Positions 57,112 to 64,000 of a DNA stretch of 64,000 nucleotides are shown here, piece by piece. Position 1 is the stretch's first letter. Each line of letters opens with the position of its first letter. Both the position numbers and the translations under genes were made by a program. The notes under the pieces are model-generated. The model was not told where the DNA came from and ran no database searches. It saw only the letters and a program-made list of their open reading frames with translations. Source of the DNA: Paramacrobiotus metropolitanus (lineage: Eukaryota > Tardigrada > Eutardigrada > Parachela > Macrobiotidae); NCBI RefSeq assembly GCF_019649055.1, contig NW_026570438.1, forward strand, positions 1-64,000. The letters run 5' to 3'.

Positions 57112-57904
57112 TGCACTTGTTGCTCCACCGGACTGCGCTCATTGCAATTATTAAAGATTTTACAAATAAAAAAATTTAATTTTATACGCAATTTATATTG
57201 TCTTATAGGCAGTCGCTGCTTGGATCGACTTTTGGCTTGACTATTAATTTTTGCGTTTTTAGAAAAGTAGTTAGATATTGTTTGATTTTACCTTTTGGCA
57301 TATTCTGAAATATGTGTTCTGGCATATTTTTATTATCCCGGCTTCGCACAAATAAAATGCGATTTATTTTCTTTGAATTTACGAGCAAAAATTTTATTTC
57401 TATGCAATAGGCAGTAGTTATTTTTATGAATGCATTCAAGGGTAAAAAAAGATTCAGATGGTTTCGACTTTCGACTGCCTGGGAATGATTGGCGCACGAG
57501 CGATTTTATTGAGGCTGACCTGAATTCCTGTGGAAATCACTTTCCTATCTATTATGAGTTATTTTCCAAGGAAATAGCCAAGCTGAACAGTTCAAATGCA
57601 AAAAAATTCAGGGACTTCCGGCGACTAACGCAGTTGTAACCGCCCGGCGTGGCAATGTCATTCCAATATTTTCTTGGCAGGTTTTAAACATTTCCATTCT
57701 TTTCTTCATTGATTTGCATCACAAAAAAAGACTTTCTCTCCATTACTTGAAACAGCAAATCTAGAAAAAAAAATTACAAGAAATCATTCGAAGTTGTAAA
57801 GTATTTAAGTTAAATCGAGAAACAGTGCGAGCGTAGTACGTGAAACAGAGCAAATTGTACTATTTAAAAGCAAAGGGCTTCAACTCGGCGCGCAATTCAC
57901 TGGC
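57112..57904. other. AT-rich spacer, no gene recognised
   Basis: The stretch includes the 3' region of the preceding gene. A short frame at 57430-57639 has no support. Confidence 0.4.
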
Positions 57905-60438
57905 CGCACATAGTATCATTAGATTCCTTGGAATTTGAGGAATATGTTATCATGCAAAAGGTTTCTCCCAAGCAGTGAGCTGAAGTTGCAAAACTTCGAA
58001 GAACCCAGCAAGGTAAAGATGGTTAAAAGCAAGTCTTGACGTCAGCCTGCGATGGTCGCAATCACACAATGCGGCGCTGCGTCTGTACAGCTGTTTCGTA
58101 CGTATGGACGTGCGATGACTCTCACAAAAATTCACAGCTCAATAGATCCCGCTGACAATAAGCGGTGTAGCGGAGAGCAGCGAACACAGATGTGATCTAC
58201 CGTAAAAATCGAATTATAAGCCCTGGGCTTCAAAAGTTGGAACGCCCTGCGGAGGGGCTTTAATTACGGGCATGGGCTTGTATTTTGGGGGGGGGGTATT
58301 ATATTTCAAATGTGTTTTATTGGCAAGGTCGTAAAAATTACATGATAATTGCTAGGTACCGGTACATGCCGGTGCTCAGAAATTTCATTTTCCGTGCATT
58401 TTATTAAAGCCCAGGGCTTCTGTTTCGGGGGGGCTTATAATTTTCGAACCATTTTGAGGGGGGCTCTACCGGGTGGCTGAACAAAATGGCGGTCTCATTT
58501 GAACCGTCGCACTGGGTCCGTCAAATGTTCGATTGCCATAATCTTAATTTCATTCGAAAGAGCAAAGTCTACCGCGTACAAAAATTAAACTCGGATTACA
58601 TAAGGCAGAGGTTTAATTTTATCTTGAATTATTTTTAAAAATTGGGCAGGTTTTAATGATGTCCTGAAAACGGAAATCTAAAATTACCTTATTATAAAAT
58701 AAAAATTGCTGTTGTTCAGCAAAGAGCCGTAATGTAACTTACGTTGCTGTTTCGGGTTGAGGGGTGGTCTCTAGTTTTTTTTATGTAAAGAACTGTTGTA
58801 TTCTAGTAACCATGTTTGGCCAATACACGGAATGGCGGCGATTAGGCATGGGACAATTTTCATGAAATTCGTAAGCAGGGATTTTGGTAGTAAATTTCTG
58901 GCCAACCCTTCAGAAGTTTATCAGGTTCAACAGTGCATCTGCACGCGCAATACATTAGCTACTGTAAAAAGCTAAAACCGGCATTTTTTGGTGCAGTCCT
59001 TATTGCGGCCAAAATTTAGATTAAAAATAATCTTAAAAATAAATTAAAAAACCAGCATTTTTTCGGAAAGTTACAAACTGTCCTGACTGCATAACTCTTC
59101 CTGGGAAAGCACGATGTCTACACCTTTTTTTATAATCAAAGTAGACGTCGTGCTCTAGATAAAACACTGAAGATTTTTCAAAAAGTACTTACGGGAAGGC
59201 AGTGCTACGAGATTCTGGGTTTTGAAACCTGGGACACGAAAAATTTTCACCCGCTTCCAAATAACTCCAGTGCAAACAAGCACGAATGAACATTTTTAAA
59301 AACGCTTTGCTGATTTTGATAGCTGAATAAATTCTCTATCAAATGAGTTTAAACAGTTCGCGGTGCGACAACTGACCCGCAAGCAACAAACAAAAATCCG
59401 AGACCGCCATTTTGTTCAGCCACCCGGTAATTACGGGGAGGGCTTCTATTATGGGGGGGCCCATAATTCGATTCTTACGGTACGAGGACGAGCTTAGTAC
59501 ATGTGATAGACAAAAAAACTAGCGAGAGAATCTGATAACCATTTGCGTGCTGTGCAACACTGTCAGCCACCTTAGGCTGGCGGTAGCCGCGCGCCGTCAC
59601 GCAGCCGTTAGCTGAACACGGTCTGCTATTTACGGTAACGCACACTCGTATTGAAATTTAAATGCGAGTTTTGTTTTGGTTTTATAACTCTGTTTATAAT
59701 TGGTTCTCCGCAAAATTTCCAGTAACCAGTGACTGACATTAATTAACCAATCTCTTGATAGTAATGTTATAAAATTACCATCTAAATATAAAGATTCATC
59801 TGGCGAGATGTACTACGATGAGAAATTGAGAATATCACCGACGTACGGCTACCTGCCAGTTTGTTTTCTGCACCTGCGATGGAGATTTCTTTCACGAGTA
59901 TCAGCGTTGTTTCGGGCCTACCGTTGAGTGAGAATTGTGTGGAGGAACCTGCCAGCGACGTCCTCAGAAAAAGAGAAAACTTAAAGATTCTCGTCTGCGC
60001 GCCGAAGCAGGGCTTATTGCGACTGACAGTAAAGTAATCGCAGCGCTCGAGCAACGGGAAGCAGAAAAACTGATGCAGAAATGTGATTAAATGTACAATG
60101 TATTAATTGTATTAAATGTGATGTATTTACCAGCACTGACAGACCTGGGTGGTTGCCCGTGTTGCACGGGCCGGGCATGGTTATCAGATTCTCTCGCTAG
60201 TTTTTTTGTCTATCATATGTACTAAGCTCGTCCTCGTATCACACGCGCTAATGATTAGGCAACGTAAGATTATGCGTGGAGTTGATGAGCATCGCAAGCT
60301 GACGTTTTGACATCAATTAGCCATCTTTACCTTGCTGGGTTCTTCGAAGTTTTGCGACTTCAGTTCATTGCTTGGGAGAAACCTTTTGCATGATAACATA
60401 TTCCTCAAATTCCAAGGAATCTAATGATACTATGTGCG
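57905..60438. mobile_element. DNA transposon with ~260-bp TIRs, left TIR split by a nested element
   Basis: The right TIR is 60179-60438. Its mate is in two pieces, 57905-58198 and 59483-59540, separated by the element at 58200-59480. Long blocks such as ATTCCTCAAATTCCAAGG (60402) and CTAGCGAGAGAATCTGATAA (59520) match in inverted order. The internal part (59541-60178) has only short frames and no recognised transposase. Confidence 0.75.
58200..59480. mobile_element. Nested DNA transposon with TA duplication
   Basis: The ends CCGTAAAAATCGAATTATAA and the reverse complement of CCATAATTCGATTCTTACGG form an inverted repeat, flanked by TA (58198-58199 and 59481-59482). The unbroken right TIR of the host element shows the empty site with a single TA, which confirms the borders. 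G-run/C-run blocks near both ends (GGGGGGGCTTATAA type) are part of it. No transposase frame is seen. Confidence 0.8.
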
Positions 60439-60869
60439 CCGTGTTGAAGCTGTTTACTCGTTAATAACTGCACATAATCACTCTTCTCAACTGCCACAGT
60501 GTGGGTGGATGCCTGTTGCGACACCAATAATCAGCGTGATCCGCTCCGCGACGATGGTTACGTGCACGACTGTTACAAGCATGTTGTCACTGTTGTGGTT
60601 TCAAATTCCGACCTGTCGAAGTGTCGAATGTCGATCGCTGAATTGAAATCTTCCCTTCCACTTTAGTCTGCAGTTTTTAATTTATGTCCACCAACGATCA
60701 TACTGCGAAATTGCGCGTAGCTAGCGGTGGTGTACGTGGAGATCTCGTGAAAGTGCCGCGTCAGCCGTCAATCCGTGTCGCGCACTGCTCACTGCTGCTG
60801 ACAGCCAACCGACACTGCTGGGTTTTTTAGAGTTTAAACCAGGTCCGGGAGTTGAATTATTCGGGACAA
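60439..60869. other. Upstream region of TMEM129
   Basis: No other gene is recognised. It probably contains the promoter and 5' UTR. Confidence 0.45.
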
Positions 60870-63800
60870 ATGGAGATGACATGGCAGCTGTTCACGGTGG
60901 TGTACGTGATGTTGAGCGTGCTGCTGGCCTTTCCCCCGCCGGAGCTGTGGAGTATCGGGCTGACGGTGGAAGGGATCATCGGCGGGGTGTTGGGGTGGTT
61001 GGGCGATGAGCACGAGCAGTTTGTCAGTTTTCACATGCGACGCATCGCCGCCACGATCCTCTGCCACAGCGCGCTCCCCCTCGGTAAGCGTTTATAATGC
61101 CTGATTAATAATTAATAAATATTTGAAAAATATATTTATGTTTGTAACTATTTCATAAAATATTTGTTCAGATATTTGTTTACTGAGCCTACAAGTAATT
61201 GAATTCCATCGAAATTATTAAATTTGCTTTGATGGATTCATGAACATGATCAATTTTTTTTGTAATTAATTATTGTTATATTATTATTGTAAATGATTGA
61301 TTAATATCTTATTTTTTATTTATTTATTTCTAGTTGTGAATTTTTTGTTCCGTCCGAATTTTTTCCCTATGTAGTTAGATTATACATAGTTACATTTAAT
61401 TACAGTACGTTTTTTTAACTGATTGTATCTTGATTTAATTTTTAACTTTTTTTTAACTAATTATTATTTGTAATTCATGCGTTTGGGATTTTTTAAAATT
61501 TTATTCAAGGTAATTTATGCTCCCAGAAACCGTATTAGTCTGACATTCTTTTAATGCCTGTAACTTTGATTTTTTTGCTGATAATATGGGGATTTTAATT
61601 AAAAATTAATTGGAATATTTAAATACAAACGTGAATTTCTGAAAAGAAATATTTTTCAGGAATTTGTAATTTGTGCCATGATTTATGTATGTTTTATAGG
61701 ATACGTGGCGTGCGTGCAGTGGTTGTATCCGGAAGTCCTCATGTCCGGCAGCCTGGTCTGGACGCTGTACATCATTTTCTGCGTGACTTGGCTCTCCCTG
61801 ACGGCACTCGTTGTCCTGCACTGGCGTAACGGATTCCTCCGCCGACTGACCGCCGCCGACGCCGGCGGAAGGGACCCGCCGTGGGCGTGGCATCCGCTGG
61901 CGCGTATCCTGCAGACGTACGCCGGCGTCCTTGGGCTTCCCTCCTGGACGGATTTGGCGGAGCGCATCGATGAAGAGTACCGGGAGATGGACAAATTCTA
62001 CTCCCTCCTCACCAGCTGGAACGCCAGGACGGTGGTTACGCGGTCGTTTATCATTCGCATCAGTCCCTACCGGGTAATTTCTGTACCGAAATATTCCCTG
62101 GATCTATTCGCGAGTTTTTCCAGGTTTTTGTTGTTGCCATCATCTGTAAGGGAAATTTTCTGTTTTCTTCCTAATTTTAATTAAATTATTTTATTTTTTA
62201 ATAATCCGCTGAATTCATTGTAATTTAAAAATGGCTGTGATTACATGTGTTATTTACTATTTAGTTGGAGAGATTTTTAATAATCCTTTACACTTACTAT
62301 AATTTAAAAATAGTTGCAATTTTATGTGTAGTAAGCTGAAGAGATTTTTAATTTGGTTAGAATTGCTGGTAATTCATTTTTGAAGTAACATTTAATAATC
62401 GATAAACATTTCATTTTATTTATAATTTTATTTTGAGTAAATTTTGAATAATTCGTCCGATTTTGATTGGAAATTTGAAATAATCAGTTTTTGATTAAAT
62501 GATTTAAATCGACATGAATAATCAGACTTGAATTTGATTTTAGTTTAATATGTGTACAGATTTTTATTATATCAGGTGGATGTGGCGCTGCAGGAGCCAT
62601 GGGCCGGTGGCGAGCCGGCGGCCGACGACGTCGAGACGGATGGATACTGCCGTCTGGAGGTGTCCGGCACGGACGAGCATATTTCTCACACGTCGGAAAT
62701 GACCACCGCGCAGTACCTGAACATCCAGGTCCACAATCTCGTTCCGCACGTCGACAGCTTCAAATTGCGGTAAGTGATTAAGTCGTTCTGATTAATATTA
62801 TTCTTATCATTATTCTTAAATTATATAACAGTAAATCTGTACATTACTTAGGTTAAAACATATTAATAAAAAATTAGTAACAAGTATAACTCAATAATTA
62901 AATACGGCAAAAAATGTAGCTAAATTGTTTGAGTTTTAGTAACGTATCAAAAATGATGACACTAAAATGGAAGAAAGAAAAAATCAATTGTAAATATGAA
63001 AATAATAAAAACAATTACAAATATTAATAAAAATAAAAAACCTATAAAATAAAAAAACAATAAAATCGCAATAAGTAATAGAAATAAGTACAAAATAGCC
63101 GAAAAAATTGTAGATAAATTTTAAAATTAATTGTAGGATAAATTCGCGGGAGCTGGACAACTTCCGGCGGTTCATCCGTGTGCCGTTGCACATCCCGGCC
63201 GGTGTCATCATCCACCGCACCCTGGCCGAGCGGTTCAGCGTGGAGTTCGCCGAGCAGGTGGCCCGCAACCAGCCGGTTCCTCGCTCCGCCATTCGCGGCG
63301 TAAACAATTAACAAGATTAATTACTGAAATTTATTTTTAACGCGGACATTTTCATAGGAAATGGAGAACTGCATCGGCTGCTACGTCCTGCCGGCGCAGG
63401 TCAAACTGACCAAACGCTGTGATGCCGCGGAGTGCCAGAACTGCGGCTGCCGTCCGCTGTGGTGTGTCGGCTGTATGGGTCTGTGGTTCGCGCATCAGCA
63501 GGTGAAATAACAATATTAACTGTTATTAAAAATGCAATATATAAAAATTAATTTTATTTTATACTATTGTCTATTTTTTTATTACTATTGATTTATATTT
63601 GTTTGTTTATTATTCTTAATTTATATTTTGTTATTATTACTTACACTTTGACTTATTATTTACATTTTTGTTTATAGTTACATATTTTGCTTGATGATTT
63701 ACATTAAAATTAATTGTGTTGCATTGCTAAATTGTCCAGGAATTAATTTCAGAATAATTATTTCAAGAGTTTTTCAGTGTGTTCTTCCTGTGTTTGCTGA

Positions 63801-63922
63801 TGTTTCCCTCATGTTTTCAGGATCAGCAGCATCCGGAAGGCTGGATGGCGGCACGGGCGCCCTGTCCCAGTTGTCGGTCGCCGTTCTGCGTCCTGGATGT
63901 CTGCGCCATCACCGATAACTGA
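60870..63922 (+). CDS. TMEM129: TMEM129-like ER E3 ubiquitin ligase
   Basis: Six exons join in frame: 60870-61083, 61700-62073, 62576-62769, 63137-63299, 63358-63501 and 63821-63922, 396 residues. The start is MEMTWQLFTVVYVML, a membrane segment, followed by GLTVEGIIGG, FHMRRIAATILCHSALPLG, two more membrane helices and WAWHPLARIL. The C-terminus holds the atypical Cys-only RING: CIGC, C..C..CGC, CVGC, then CPSC and FCVLDVC. TMEM129 is a three-pass ER protein that acts in ER-associated degradation with Derlin proteins. The alignment with the vertebrate protein is clear from end to end, and the protein is somewhat longer (vertebrate about 360 residues). No frame break. Confidence 0.96.
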
Positions 63923-64000
63923 ATTTCCCTACTACCACCATGTAGATTTGCTCTTTGATTTTTTTATTTGTTTTTCATGAGTAACAATGTGTGATGGAAT

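Overview
This is animal (invertebrate metazoan) nuclear DNA. Genes are split by GT-AG introns, the exons are GC-rich, and the introns and spacers are AT-rich. Two conserved host genes can be put together exon by exon: a mitochondrial PTCD2-like PPR protein (minus strand, 9 exons, 7547-14922) and the ER ubiquitin ligase TMEM129 (plus strand, 6 exons, 60870-63922). I cannot place the phylum; small secreted and LRR proteins and many short DNA transposons would fit a compact invertebrate genome.

The centre of the window is one complete Polinton/Maverick (virus-like DNA transposon), 19956-40681, 20,726 bp. It has 991-bp terminal inverted repeats (TIRs) with only a handful of visible differences, and a perfect 6-bp target duplication CTGCTT on both sides. 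It carries the expected set: protein-primed DNA polymerase B, packaging ATPase, retroviral-type integrase, adenain-like protease, double-jelly-roll major capsid protein, a probable minor capsid protein and small basic virion proteins. It also carries genes that are not standard cargo: (1) a TATA-binding-protein (TBP) fold coded inside both TIRs, which in the right arm can be spliced to a unique exon ending in a Cys cluster; (2) a single-BIR inhibitor-of-apoptosis-like protein; (3) a minus-strand protein with two PC4-like segments; (4) an ANP32-like acidic LRR gene; (5) a broken polypeptide GalNAc-transferase fragment. A repeated motif of the type GTTAGCCACTG lies in three of the element's intergenic promoter regions. 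Together with a TBP-like gene this suggests that the element runs its own transcription programme. Several element genes have frame breaks (polB, a small virion protein, the minor capsid gene, the PC4-like gene, the ANP32-like and GalNAc-transferase genes), while integrase, ATPase, protease, capsid, BIR and TBP frames are open.

Left flank: a TA-flanked DNA transposon (757-1501), an uncertain GC-rich block (2.05-2.55 kb), pogo-like and other repeats, a secreted Gly-rich gene with microexons (4551-6487), PTCD2, a degenerate tandem repeat (15.6-16.2 kb) and a three-exon secreted Cys-rich gene (16813-19287) whose first intron holds a palindromic transposon.

Right flank: about 5 kb with little coding signal, a tRNA-like head joined to a LINE 3' fragment (45.9-46.5 kb), an inverted-repeat element, a secreted two-module LRR gene (47799-49792), a 205-bp-type tandem repeat, a possible minus-strand gene (52.7-53.3 kb), a CGCAT pentamer array, a small membrane protein (56.7-57.1 kb), a nested pair of DNA transposons (57.9-60.4 kb) and TMEM129.
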